A stretch of 53,872 nt of DNA from DASWTL01 sp966250385 (GCA_966250385.1 CBINHC010000017.1:1-53872); one strand, 5' to 3'; counted from the stretch's first letter, positions 23,144 to 30,833 are shown. Numbers and translations are program-made. Notes: a model not told the origin generated them from the letters alone.

Positions 23144-23353
23144 ATGAAGCCATTTAAAACTTCCCCTCTTTTGCTCTTGGAGATTATTGATTTGGAAGAA
23201 AGAAATAAGAATTCCTATAAACGAGATAGAGATAATACGCAAGCTTCTTGTTTTGAAACTGTCCTAGATAACTATACTGAACTTTCTTATCCGTCCCGCT
23301 ATAAAGGTTTTCACTATAGGCCAGAGATAAAGTTCTGCTTCTATCATAACTAG
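23144..23353 (+). CDS. small hypothetical protein, uncertain
   Basis: A 69-residue frame starts 10 bp after hicB and ends 4 bp before the first motif of repeat copy B. It has no recognisable domain (LLEIIDLEERNKNSYKRDRDNTQ is charged and helical). Tight packing between hicB and the repeat favours a real gene; the lack of any family match leaves it uncertain. Confidence 0.35.
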   Translation: MKPFKTSPLLLLEIIDLEERNKNSYKRDRDNTQASCFETVLDNYTELSYPSRYKGFHYRPEIKFCFYHN

Positions 23354-23356
23354 ATT

Positions 23357-23615
23357 GTAGACAAATATTTCTGTTACCTGGTTGAGATCCGGGCCGGCCA
23401 CGTCCACCAGGTGAAAATTTAATCTACTTTTTCCGCTTCCGGAGGATCCAAGTTGCTGCTGCCGGAGGTCTTTTTTGTAGATGATGTTTTCAGGAGGGAA
23501 CGGAACTTTCTCTCCCTTCGGTTCCTTTGGGTCCCGCTATCCGTTTTTAGTCCTCATTGCATTCCGGGCTAACCACTTCTATCGGGGTTACATTTAACGT
23601 TCTTCTCTCTTCGGG
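23357..23615 (+). repeat. L block with 126-bp tripartite repeat copy B (23357-23482)
   Basis: GTAGAC at 23357, ATCTAC at 23422 and GTAGAT at 23477 give 65 and 55 bp spacing, with GAGATCC at offset 27. The first half holds ACCTGGT ... ACCAGGT as an inverted repeat. The second half has CTTCCGG and CCGGAGG flanking TCTTTTTT, like a terminator. The following 130 bp (GGAACGG ... CGGTTCC, and CTATCCGTTTT) recurs after copies D-L and G-L. The block starts 4 bp after the preceding stop codon. Confidence 0.9.
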
Positions 23616-23623
23616 GAATGGGA

Positions 23624-23651
23624 ATTTTTTAGATTGTCAAATGAAAAAACC
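23624..23651 (+). repeat. copy 2 of the dispersed TTTTTTAGATTG motif
   Basis: AATTTTTTAGATTGTCAAATG followed by AAAAAACC lies directly after the L block. It matches copies at 186, 28163 (opposite strand) and 30834. Confidence 0.5.
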
Positions 23652-23909
23652 TCTTTCAACCATCCCCTAGTGTTTGTGCTTATGATACATCGAGTATCAA
23701 AAGCACATTTCTCCTATCTCTAAATGTACAATCATTAATTATATCACAAAGTTAGGCTTGTGGTCTTAATACGCCAGCAAAAGACTACGGCATAAACACA
23801 ACCCTTCCCTTCTACCCTTCATTTATTCCGTTTCCTTTTGCGCTAATTAAGCCCAAAGCCGGATCGGGTGCCATAATTAATTAATCGTTCACATAAATTT
23901 TAAATTATT
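23652..23909. promoter_or_regulatory. leader region of the RadC-type gene with long hairpin
   Basis: At 23676-23706 GTGCTT and AAGCAC enclose a second stem, GATAC/GTATC, around the loop ATCGA. The rest is AT-rich and pyrimidine-rich, with no ORF. The hairpin could be a terminator or an attenuator ahead of the gene at 23910. Confidence 0.45.
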
Positions 23910-24374
23910 ATGGTCACTACTCAAACTTCTCTCTTCGCGGTTTCTAAAATCTCTCTTAGTTATACTCCAGAACGTAAAGCTTCGGCGAGTCCAATTATTT
24001 CCTCTTCTAGGTGTGCTTATGATGTTCTGTATAACAATTGGGATCGCGGAAGCTTAGAATTCGTTGAGGAGTTTAAAATTTTACTTCTAAGCCGGGCGAA
24101 CCGGGTACTAGGAATTGTAGAGGTTTCAAAGGGTGGCTATTCCGCAACAGTTGCTGACCCTAAAGTAATTTTTTCTTCTGCCTTGTTGGGTGCTGCATCC
24201 GGTATTATCCTAGCGCATAACCATCCTAGCGGAGCACTAAAGCCGAGTACAGCAGATATCGCCCTGACGACGAAAGTAAAGAATGCAGGTTCGTTGCTCG
24301 ACCTACCTGTTCTTGACCACATCATTCTAACCGCTGAAGGGTACTATTCCTTCGCAGACGAAGGGCTACTCTAA
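23910..24374 (+). CDS. RadC-type JAB domain protein
   Basis: The 154-residue protein carries the JAB/MPN+ metal motif of RadC: IILAHNHPSGALKPSTADIALT, the canonical H-x-H-P-S-G-x7-8-D, then LLDLPVLDHIILTAEGYYSFADEGLL. The N-terminal helix-hairpin-helix part of chromosomal RadC is absent, as usual in plasmid and mobile-element versions. RadC was once linked to DNA repair, but its molecular role is unresolved. It is a single-gene cassette between repeat blocks B and C, ended by its own terminator. Confidence 0.9.
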   Translation: MVTTQTSLFAVSKISLSYTPERKASASPIISSSRCAYDVLYNNWDRGSLEFVEEFKILLLSRANRVLGIVEVSKGGYSATVADPKVIFSSALLGAASGIILAHNHPSGALKPSTADIALTTKVKNAGSLLDLPVLDHIILTAEGYYSFADEGLL

Positions 24375-24385
24375 GCCCTTTTTTA
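24361..24385 (+). terminator. rho-independent terminator
   Basis: AAGGGCT (24361-24367) pairs with AGCCCTT (24374-24380), followed by TTTT. It overlaps the stop codon of the RadC-type gene. Confidence 0.8.
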
Positions 24386-24427
24386 TCGAGCATTCCCCCC
24401 CCACCTATTCAATCTAAGTTAATACCC

Positions 24428-24747
24428 CCGCCATTTTTTGTTTAGCAAAGGTCCGTCGTATTCCTCACCAGTAAATAGCTTTCGCGGCATAAACCCTCAG
24501 AGCCATCCTCTCACCGTCCATTTATTCCACGGTCTATCGACAGCTTCGGTCTACTTAGCGGATTGGTGGCTTAACAAAAGAATGGGGAGGTGAGCGCAAT
24601 TATTAAGTCGCATAGTAGAAAGTAGACGATTTGAAAAGCTGGAGAGCGGAGATCCGCGCCGCTCCGGAAAGCGCTGCCGTTTTTTTATCTACAGTCTCAC
24701 GACCGGCCAGCTCGATGATCACTTACCTGGTTAGAGATTTTGTAGAT
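24428..24747 (+). repeat. R block with 126-bp tripartite repeat copy C (24622-24747)
   Basis: A 320-bp block begins CCGCCATTTTTTG and ends with the tripartite repeat: GTAGAC at 24622, ATCTAC at 24687, GTAGAT at 24742 (65 and 55 bp). GAGCGG/CCGCTC forms a stem around GAGATCC, and seven T follow a GC-rich segment before ATCTAC. Blocks of exactly 320 bp recur at 28760-29079, 42135-42454 and 52976-53295. It separates the radC cassette from ardC. Confidence 0.9.
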
Positions 24748-24756
24748 AAACAGTGA

Positions 24757-24815
24757 AACATTTTATTTTATATATTTGTATAATTATATATTTATACATA
24801 TATTTGTATAACAAA
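24757..24815. promoter_or_regulatory. AT-rich palindromic array / ardC promoter
   Basis: TATATATTTGTATAATTAT and related units lie 23 bp before the ardC ATG. The R block plus this array is nearly identical to 53296-53358 before the second lipoprotein gene, so block and promoter seem to travel together. Confidence 0.6.
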
Positions 24816-24837
24816 AACGCAAGAGAAATGAACGCAA

Positions 24838-25760
24838 ATCAGAAGTTTAACGACTTAGTAGAGAAAGTAACAGATCAGGTAATCTCTCTTTTAGAGACCG
24901 GTACAGTGGCGTGGCAAAAGCCCTGGATTATGCAGGGAGGTGTTTGTAATGCTGTTTCTAATAGATCCTATGATGGGTTTAATGCCTTTTATCTTGGGAT
25001 GGTGACTTTTGTAAAGAAATACTCTTCTGGCCGATTCTTGACTTATAAGCAAGCTGCTGAGTTAGGCGGCAATATAAAGAAAGGTGAAAAAGGTTATCAG
25101 ATTGTCTTTTGGAGCATTAAAAACAGGTTTACAGGGACCAAGACAACCGAGGATGGAGAAGAACATCAGATCTTTAAAAAGACCTTTACTCCGATTCTTT
25201 GGACTGTCTTTAATGTGGATCAAACAGAAGGCATTCAGTTCGCCGGGGTTGAAACAAAGACCAAAGAGAAGAGTATAATTGCTGAATGTGAACAGATCGT
25301 TGCAGAAATGCCAAACGCACCTTTGATCACTTTCGGGGGGAGCCAGGCTTTCTATTCACCTAGTTCGGATCTGGTTAAGGTTCCATCAATTGACACCTTC
25401 AGGACCTCCGAATCCTTTTATCAGGTCCTGTTCCATGAATTGATTCATAGTACTGGCCACCGCTCTCGCCTCGACCGTTTCAATGAAGAGGAAGGAGCCG
25501 CCATCTTCGGGAATGAAAAATACTCTAAAGAGGAATTGGTTGCAGAAATGGGGGCCTCGTTTCTCTCAGCTCAGGCCGGTATCCTTACAGAGACCATTCA
25601 TCAATCAGCAGCCTATCTTGAAGGGTGGTTAAGCGCACTTAAGAACGATAAGAAAATGTTGTATTATGCGGCCTCTAAGGCGGGAAAGGCGGCAGGCTAT
25701 ATTCTAAATGCGGGTGCAGAAGGCGGCACCCACGCAACAGAAACGCTACAAGCTGCATAA
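24838..25760 (+). CDS. ardC: ArdC-like antirestriction protein
   Basis: The 307-residue protein has the N-terminal ssDNA-binding-like domain of ArdC (FNDLVEKVTDQVISLLETGTVAWQKPW, then NAVSNRSYDGFNAFYLGM and KKGEKGYQIVFW) and a C-terminal zincin domain with the zinc motif FHELIHSTGHRSRLDR and the downstream glutamate helix KEELVAEMGASFLSAQ. ArdC is thought to protect incoming single-stranded plasmid DNA during conjugation. ATG 24838 was chosen; the longer frame runs through the promoter array. It is preceded by repeat copy C and an AT-rich array. Confidence 0.92.
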
Positions 25761-25765
25761 ATTCA

Positions 25766-25784
25766 CTCCCCCTTCGGGGGGCTA
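25766..25784 (+). terminator. short GC hairpin
   Basis: CCCCC (25769-25773) and GGGGGG (25777-25782) around TTC lie directly after the ardC stop. It is a short hairpin without a T tract, so terminator activity is uncertain. Confidence 0.45.
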
Positions 25785-25811
25785 ATTCTAACCAATCTCT
25801 TAAATTTAGAT

Positions 25812-26138
25812 ATGAGTACAACAACAACATCACTTAAGTCAATCACACAACTATATCTCCGGGATCTCACTAAGGAGGATGAAGCAACGATTCATGCCTT
25901 AATGAGCCATTTCGACGAGAAAACCGGAACAGCGGCGGCCAAGAGAGCTATCAATGGATATTTGAGGAAAGTTGACGAAGTAAAGCAATTGCGAAAGGAT
26001 CTGACGGATGCTTATTCGAGCCTTCAGGACCTGACCAGGAAACACCAGGCTCTTATTGAAGAGGTAGTCGATTGTTTCGAGGCTGAGGGCAGAAGCCAAC
26101 AAAAAAAGACTGCATTATTTCAGAGTCTTAAAAGGTAA
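25812..26138 (+). CDS. coiled-coil hypothetical protein, 108 aa
   Basis: The 108-residue protein starts with a serine/threonine-rich segment, then DEKTGTAAAKRAINGYLRKVDEVKQLRKDLTDAYSSLQDLTRKHQALIEEVVDCF, a long amphipathic helix likely to form a coiled coil. Similar small proteins are encoded near antirestriction and replication genes on other Bacteroidota plasmids, but I cannot name a family. It lies 51 bp after ardC. A hairpin at 26206-26230 is a likely end of the transcript. Confidence 0.55.
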   Translation: MSTTTTSLKSITQLYLRDLTKEDEATIHALMSHFDEKTGTAAAKRAINGYLRKVDEVKQLRKDLTDAYSSLQDLTRKHQALIEEVVDCFEAEGRSQQKKTALFQSLKR

Positions 26139-26140
26139 GC

Positions 26141-26166
26141 TTATATAATAATATATTTATACATTT
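26141..26166. promoter_or_regulatory. AT-rich palindromic box
   Basis: TATATAATAATATATTTATACA is a member of the backbone AT-rich array family, located between the coiled-coil gene and the rep region. Confidence 0.45.
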
Positions 26167-26205
26167 GGGCGGCCGTTAGTTTTAACAGTCAATTTGCGTT
26201 TTTCT

Positions 26206-26230
26206 TAAAGCTCCTGTCATGGGAGCTTTA
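26206..26230 (+). terminator. hairpin before the rep region
   Basis: TAAAGCTCC (26206-26214) pairs with GGAGCTTTA (26222-26230) around the loop TGTCATG. It probably ends upstream transcription. Confidence 0.55.
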
Positions 26231-26270
26231 CTTCCCCGCCCGGAATTTCTCCGTTTCTACTATCCATACT

Positions 26271-26498
26271 ATGATTTTGATATTCTTTATTGTAATCGCA
26301 CTTCTTGTTTTTCGGTCCGCGTTCAAAGTCTTAAGCAGTATCTTTATAGTCTTTAAGGTGTTCTACTACGCCATCGACTGTATCACATGCGGCCTGTCGT
26401 TCTGTATCTATCATCTGCTAATGCTCCTTGATAGTCTAGTCTCTTATATTCAGTCTTTTAATCTTATTTTTGCCCCGGTACATGGAAAAGGTAATTAG
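26271..26498 (+). CDS. small hydrophobic protein overlapping rep
   Basis: The 75-residue frame encodes two long hydrophobic stretches (about residues 1-30 and 38-67) with four cysteines at most and no signal cleavage site. It overlaps the rep start codon (26482) by 17 bp, so translation of rep could be coupled to it and tuned. No family is recognised; it may be a leader peptide or a small membrane protein. Confidence 0.45.
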   Translation: MILIFFIVIALLVFRSAFKVLSSIFIVFKVFYYAIDCITCGLSFCIYHLLMLLDSLVSYIQSFNLIFAPVHGKGN

Positions 26499-27615
26499 AA
26501 TAGATAAGAATCTTGCTTTAAACACACTTGACTTTCGTGTATTCGGCAAAGATGTGCACTATGCCAGAATGCTGATGTACTATATATGTGACCAGTATTT
26601 TCGGCATCCCGAGAACTTTGGAAGGATATACGTACAGGACTTTTGTAAGGCTATGGGCGTTTCCTACGCTCGAATGCGTCAAGCTCATGAGAACCCACAG
26701 CACTTGATTGATTTGAAAACGAAAGCTATTTCCACCGGTGGTCCCGAGGAGCCGATTGATAAGGACATGGTTTTTAAAACAAATTTCGAGAATCTGCTAT
26801 ACAACCTCAATCAAGTGGTTTTTCAGTATTCCTACGGAGGATTGACCTCTGATAAATACAAATTTATCAAAGTTCAGTCGGGAACCCTATTGAGGAGTAT
26901 CGGGATCGAATACCATTCTTCTAAGACGAACAAAAGAAAGTACCATACATTTGAGCTTGATCCGCAAATCATCAACAATTTAAGTAAGTGGTATAACGAC
27001 TTAAATGCTAAGGCTCTGATTGAGCTGGCCGACTATCAAGAGCTACTATCCTACCTATACAACCTGAAGGATATGTATAACCGACCAGGCTTTAAAGGTG
27101 AGAAGGTAATGTACTACGAGCTTTTGTGCAAGTTGGTTAATACTAACTGTAGTGCTTTTAAAGATAACAAAAAGGCCATTAATAAAGCATTTAAGAAGAT
27201 CCAGGAGAAAGACAAAACCCTGTCCTTAGCACTTTATAAATGGGTGAAAGGACGGAAGACTGATAACGTCGCGACCGATGTCTACATAGATTTTAACTAC
27301 CAGCCGGTCGATGATCAGGCGAAGTTCAATAACATGCACGAACTGTTTGACGTCCGCCTGATATATGACTTGAAGAACTATTTCCGTGCAGCGTACAAAG
27401 AAAACACTTTCCCACAGGTGTCTACTGAGAATGAGATCCTTTCGTTCAAAAGTTGGTGGAAGGGGCCATTAGACCTAGATATTAAGTCTGAATACTACCA
27501 GAAAACAAAACGGTACATTTATGGGGAAGACGTCGCTCTCATGGACAGAGAAGCAGAGTTATTCTTTAAATCGCGGCTCACGAAGAAGACTGATATTCCG
27601 ACTTCTCCCGAGTAG
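26482..27615 (+). CDS. replication initiator protein, RepB/Rep_3-like
   Basis: The 377-residue protein has the N-terminal pattern TLDFRVFGKDVHYARMLMYYICDQYF and a charged helical C-terminal half rich in Lys (KDNKKAINKAFKKIQEKDK), compatible with the double winged-helix initiators of iteron plasmids. The decisive support is the set of seven iterons starting 168 bp downstream. It should bind the iterons, melt the origin and load host helicase, and limit copy number. ATG 26482 was chosen over a TTG-initiated extension that lies within the overlapping small gene. My family assignment is by context and overall composition. Confidence 0.75.
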   Translation: MEKVIRIDKNLALNTLDFRVFGKDVHYARMLMYYICDQYFRHPENFGRIYVQDFCKAMGVSYARMRQAHENPQHLIDLKTKAISTGGPEEPIDKDMVFKTNFENLLYNLNQVVFQYSYGGLTSDKYKFIKVQSGTLLRSIGIEYHSSKTNKRKYHTFELDPQIINNLSKWYNDLNAKALIELADYQELLSYLYNLKDMYNRPGFKGEKVMYYELLCKLVNTNCSAFKDNKKAINKAFKKIQEKDKTLSLALYKWVKGRKTDNVATDVYIDFNYQPVDDQAKFNNMHELFDVRLIYDLKNYFRAAYKENTFPQVSTENEILSFKSWWKGPLDLDIKSEYYQKTKRYIYGEDVALMDREAELFFKSRLTKKTDIPTSPE

Positions 27616-27617
27616 TG

Positions 27618-27640
27618 TGTATATTTATACAATTATACAT
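27618..27640. promoter_or_regulatory. AT-rich palindromic box after rep
   Basis: TATATTTATACAATTATACA lies just after the rep stop codon. A second box, TATATAATTATACATTTATA, is at 27706-27726. Both flank the iteron region and could be the AT-rich melting region or regulator-binding sites. Confidence 0.45.
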
Positions 27641-27705
27641 CGCGGCGAATCTGTTATCAAAACTCCCCTCTCTTACATTTAACTTACATAATCCCCCATT
27701 TTTTT

Positions 27706-27726
27706 TATATAATTATACATTTATAT
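27706..27726. promoter_or_regulatory. AT-rich palindromic box before the iterons
   Basis: TATATAATTATACATTTATA matches the backbone array family. It lies 57 bp before the first iteron, so it could serve as the origin melting region. Confidence 0.45.
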
Positions 27727-27782
27727 TAGGCCCGAGGATCAGCCCGGACAAGAAACCATGTCCAGGCTCCCCTTGCCGACTT

Positions 27783-28082
27783 AATTTGTTCCCAAGTCTC
27801 CCCCTAATTTGTTCCCAACTCTCCCTTTTTTGGGGAATCTGTTCCCAAGTCTCCCCCATTTTTCACCTATCGTTTTGATTTTCAACTCAGATAGCATCTT
27901 TTATTGAATCTGTTCCCAACTCTCCCCTTTTTAGCGAATATGTCCCCAACACTCCCCTATGGATACCCTTTTCCCGCAGAAATCCGTGAAATATCGCCTT
28001 AATTTGTTCCCAACACTCCCCCTTTTTATAATACCTATCTAATCTCATAGATATTAACTGAGGGAGAGTTTGGAACAGATTT
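27783..28082. other. replication origin oriV: six direct iterons and one inverted copy
   Basis: Direct repeats of consensus AATTTGTTCCCAASWCTCCCC start at 27783, 27806, 27836, 27907, 27937 and 28001. A seventh copy is inverted at 28062-28081 (gggagagtttggaacagatt). The array lies just after rep and is bordered by AT-rich boxes, typical of a theta-replicating iteron plasmid. Spacing is irregular (23, 30, 71, 30 and 64 bp), so the copies fall into groups. The inverted copy may mark the far border of the origin or an autoregulatory site. Confidence 0.88.
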
Positions 28083-28162
28083 GTTAGATTTTTGAGATTT
28101 CCTCCTCTAAAAATCGGCATTTTAATACACATGGGGGTTTTGCACCCCCAACCCCCCGCAAG

Positions 28163-28192
28163 GTTTTTTCATATTGCAATCTAAAAAATGAG
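28163..28192 (-). repeat. copy 3 of the dispersed TTTTTTAGATTGCAAC motif (minus strand)
   Basis: On the minus strand this reads AACTCATTTTTTAGATTGCA followed by ATATG and AAAAAACC. It matches copy 1 at 186 over AACTCATTTTTTAGATTGCA. The orientation is opposite to the other three copies. Confidence 0.5.
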
Positions 28193-28434
28193 TTGACCCG
28201 ATTTAAGGCCCTAGGAGCGATCTTTTTCTTCTTAAAGTGAAACTGCTGGTTGCGGCCCGGTTTTGGCGTCTCACGGCCTTATTTTGCGCCTATGGTGCGC
28301 TTTTAATTGGGTTATAATAAAAAAGGGGTCATGGCGCTAGACCATAACCCTCTCATTTTTTGAGTTGCGCCATCCTATCCTTTAAGTTGCTCCTCAGCAG
28401 AGCTTATACGTTCAGATGGCTGAGGTAAAGATAG

Positions 28435-28453
28435 ATTATATATTTGTATAATT
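28435..28453. promoter_or_regulatory. AT-rich palindromic box
   Basis: TATATATTTGTATAATTGA lies 26 bp before the first motif of repeat copy D-L, one of the family of backbone arrays. No gene begins directly after it. Confidence 0.4.
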
Positions 28454-28478
28454 GAAAATTTTCCACCATGATTTTTTT

Positions 28479-29079
28479 GTAGACAAATGTTTCTGTTCCC
28501 TGGTTGAGATCCGGGCTGGCCACGTCCACCAGGTGAAAATTTAATCTACTTTTTCCGCTTCCGGAGGATCCAAGTTGCTGCTGCCGGAGGTCTTTTTTGT
28601 AGATCATGTTTTCAGGAGGAACGGAACTTTCTCTTTCTTCGGTTCCTTTGTGTCCCGCTATCCGTTTTAGTCCTCATTGCATTCCGGGCTACCACTCCTA
28701 TCGGGGTTAGGATCGGAAGTTCTTCTCTCTTCGGGAAATTTCTCTTTTTCTTGATACCCCCGCCATTTTTTGTTTAGCAAAGGTCCGTCGTATTCCCCAC
28801 CAGTAAAGAGCTTTCGCGGCATAAACCCTCCGAGCCATCTTCTCACGGTCCATTTATTCCACGGTCTCTTGACAGCTTCGGTCTACTTAGCGGATTGGTG
28901 GCTTAACAAAAGAATGGGGAGGTGAGCGCAATTATTAAGTCGCATAGTAGAAAGTAGACGATTTGAAAAGCTGGAGAGCGGAGATCCGCGCCGCTCCGGA
29001 AAGCGCTGCCGTTTTTTCATCTACAGTTTCACAGCCGGCCAGCTCGATGATCACTTACCTGGTTAAAGATTTTGTAGAT
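28479..29079 (+). repeat. fused L+R composite: repeat copies D-L (28479-28604) and D-R (28954-29079)
   Basis: Two tripartite repeats with exact geometry lie in one 601-bp composite. D-L has motifs at 28479, 28544 and 28599; D-R at 28954, 29019 and 29074. The region between is the L tail followed by the R block (28760-29079) with no gene. A nearly identical 602-bp composite is at 52694-53295. It marks the border between the replication module and the ssb/par/mob region. Confidence 0.92.
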
Positions 29080-29205
29080 ACTTAGCGGGGCCGTTGGTTA
29101 TGGATATACTCGTAGGTTAATATGGAATGCAAAAGAAGAATGAATGGACCAATCTTATTGTCCTTTAGAATAAAAAAGCCTACTTTGTCGGTAGGCTTTA
29201 TAGTC
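29080..29205. terminator. bidirectional terminator (29171-29200) in gap before ssb
   Basis: AAAGCCTAC (29175-29183) and GTAGGCTTT (29191-29199) form a perfect stem around TTTGTCG with an A run on the left side and TTTA on the right. It ends the minus-strand ssb transcript. The remaining 90 bp hold nothing that I recognise. Confidence 0.75.
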
Positions 29206-29562
29206 TTATCCTGTTACTGTTGCTCCCTTACTCCAGACCTTATAGGAGGATACGTCACAATCCAGGACCGCTACCGGTTCCGGTTGTTGTTCCGACTGAA
29301 AGGCCCGCGCTGTCATAAATCCATCTATTGAAACCAGTGCTCCTTTTGCTAACCTTTTAAGTTGTGCCTCAGATGGGTTCCAAATCGTACAATTGACGAA
29401 GCTTGTTTTTGTGCCATAGTTTTGTCCGTCTTTTGGTTCTCTCAACTTGTAGTGAAAGCTAACAGCGACGGTAAACTTGATAAGTTGCCGATCATTCCGG
29501 TTGAATAATTGAGCATCTGCCGTTAATCTACCAGTAAATTCAAATGTGAAGTCTCTTTGCAT
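29206..29562 (-). CDS. ssb: single-stranded DNA-binding protein
   Basis: The 118-residue protein is an SSB OB-fold: FTFEFTGRLTADAQLFNRNDRQLIKFTVAVSFHYK, then TSFVNCTIWNPSEAQLKRLAKGALVSIDGFMTARAF. It lacks the acidic C-terminal tail of chromosomal SSB that recruits repair proteins (it ends SYKVWSKGATVTG). Plasmid SSBs coat transferred ssDNA and may suppress the SOS response in the recipient. It is on the minus strand, divergent from nothing close, ending at a bidirectional terminator. Confidence 0.9.
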   Translation of the reverse strand: MQRDFTFEFTGRLTADAQLFNRNDRQLIKFTVAVSFHYKLREPKDGQNYGTKTSFVNCTIWNPSEAQLKRLAKGALVSIDGFMTARAFQSEQQPEPVAVLDCDVSSYKVWSKGATVTG

Positions 29563-29587
29563 ATTTCGTTTTCTTTATTGACATAAA

Positions 29588-29662
29588 GATAAACAGAAAT
29601 ATATAATTATACAAATATATTTTAATATAAATATATTAGTATATAAATGTATATTTATACAA
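29588..29662. promoter_or_regulatory. AT-rich palindromic array before ssb
   Basis: At least five TATA-AT-rich units (tatataattatacaa, tatataaatgtatatt) lie between ssb and the RHH gene, on the promoter side of ssb. This is one of the densest arrays and could also be a centromere-like site for the partition proteins next to it. Confidence 0.55.
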
Positions 29663-29683
29663 AGTTTTCCCTAAACCACCCTC

Positions 29684-30109
29684 TTAAACCGTAAGGTTAT
29701 ACTTAGCTATTACCGCTCGGTTGATCAGATCCTTTATTGAAATATCCGTTTTTACATGGATCATCTTCAGCCGCTGGTGCATCGAGGGTTCCATATGAAA
29801 CGAGTATTTGCTCTCTTCCTGGTTAGAAAGCTCTTGATCTATTTCAGGAGGCGTAGCATTGTCATCCGGGTAGTATTCGTTGAGCGCATTATTAATTAGT
29901 TCCTTTACACTTCCCTGGTCGTTGACGTTCATGATTTTTAATTGCTTGTGAACGGTGGCGATCAAGTGAAGATGAAAGAGTTTCTGAGTTTCGGTCACTT
30001 TCTTTTTGGTTTCTTTAATCTCTTGGAGCGGTGTATTGGGAACTTCCGAATGTACCACTTCTCGAAGTTTGTCAAGGCCACTTAGTGTAATTTTCTTTTG
30101 CTTTGTCAT
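29684..30109 (-). CDS. double ribbon-helix-helix protein, ParA partner
   Basis: The 141-residue protein holds two ribbon-helix-helix-like units: HLHLIATVHKQLKIMNVNDQGSVKELINNALNEYYPD (middle) and YSFHMEPSMHQRLKMIHVKTDISIKDLINRAVIAKY (C-terminus). RHH proteins bind short DNA repeats as dimers, and ParG, omega and similar centromere-binding partners of small ParA proteins are of this type. It follows parA by 19 bp. ATG 30109 is preferred; a longer frame would start inside parA. It is the best candidate to bind the AT-rich arrays around the plasmid, which would couple partition and gene control. Confidence 0.7.
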   Translation of the reverse strand: MTKQKKITLSGLDKLREVVHSEVPNTPLQEIKETKKKVTETQKLFHLHLIATVHKQLKIMNVNDQGSVKELINNALNEYYPDDNATPPEIDQELSNQEESKYSFHMEPSMHQRLKMIHVKTDISIKDLINRAVIAKYNLTV

Positions 30110-30128
30110 TTTCGGTGTGTGTCTATCC

Positions 30129-30734
30129 TTATAACATTTCAATGATTTCTTCCCCTAGCGAAGTGATCTCCCGAATAGCCTTTTTATCATTCAAATTTGC
30201 TACGCCATTTGTTACCATTGACCTTTTGTAACTCTCCCTTTGATGAATCAAAGTCTTTAAAACATCTACTCCTAACTGAGATATATCAGTCATAATTTCA
30301 TCATTCAACCCGGCATTTGGAACGGCCATTGTGATGAGTGCAGCCGTTCTAAGTTTCGTATTCTTGGCAAGCCCTTCTTTAATTAGTTTAATGGTTGCGC
30401 GAATAGCTAAGAGGTCGGGAATGCTCGCCTTTGTTGGGACGATAATCAGGTCCGAAACATTCATTAACGGCGTTAGATCCTTTGATAAATATGGAGGAGT
30501 ATCGACGATGATAACATCATACTCTTTCAAGTGTGGGAGGTCTACTATTGGTGTGTTTGAGGGTAGTATGTCGATGCCTTGAATTAGGGGTTTTAGTTGT
30601 GAAATTGTTCCTTGAATATCTGTATCTAATAGTGCAACTCGTAAGTCGCCAGAAAAGGCAAAGGCCAGGTTAAGGCTGATTGTACTTTTCCCTACGCCAC
30701 CTTTCTGATGGGCTAGTGTAATTATCTTAGGCAT
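30129..30734 (-). CDS. parA: ParA family partition ATPase
   Basis: The 201-residue ATPase has the deviant Walker A box KGGVGKST (residues 11-18), LLDTDIQGT and VIIVDTPPYL. The short length without an N-terminal DNA-binding domain places it in the type Ib (ParF/delta-like) group. It moves plasmid copies using a centromere-binding partner, most likely the RHH protein encoded downstream. Its own promoter lies in the AT-rich array at 30744-30810. Confidence 0.92.
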   Translation of the reverse strand: MPKIITLAHQKGGVGKSTISLNLAFAFSGDLRVALLDTDIQGTISQLKPLIQGIDILPSNTPIVDLPHLKEYDVIIVDTPPYLSKDLTPLMNVSDLIIVPTKASIPDLLAIRATIKLIKEGLAKNTKLRTAALITMAVPNAGLNDEIMTDISQLGVDVLKTLIHQRESYKRSMVTNGVANLNDKKAIREITSLGEEIIEML

Positions 30735-30743
30735 CTCTCTGTT

Positions 30744-30810
30744 TATGTATATTTATACAAATGTATAATTATATTTATACAATCACATATAAATGTATAA
30801 TTATATAATT
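30744..30810. promoter_or_regulatory. AT-rich palindromic array / parA promoter and possible parS
   Basis: Units tatatttataca, tataattatattta and tataaatgtataatt fill 67 bp just upstream of parA. In type Ib systems the centromere commonly lies here and is bound by the RHH partner, so this array is a likely parS and operator. Confidence 0.6.
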
Positions 30811-30833
30811 CGCGTAAAAATCCCTCGCCCGTG

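Larger units (their letters stand above)
28083..28478. other. non-coding region between oriV and repeat copy D
   Basis: This stretch has no supported gene. It holds copy 3 of the TTTTTTAGATTGCAAC motif at 28163-28192 on the minus strand, the hairpin GCGCC-tatg-GGTGCGC near 28288-28302, and an AT-rich box at 28435-28453. It may contain origin accessory or single-strand-origin functions. Confidence 0.4.

Noticed and set aside
27783..28082. Possible CRISPR array
   Set aside because: Repeats are irregularly spaced, imperfect and next to a rep gene without cas genes, so they are iterons.
27615..28132. Open frames on both strands across the iteron region
   Set aside because: They encode repetitive Cys/Pro/Ser-rich sequence produced by the iterons; this is the replication origin.
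28404..28607. 67-codon minus-strand frame within repeat copy D-L
   Set aside because: It overlaps the tripartite repeat, and the equivalent frame is not kept in other copies.
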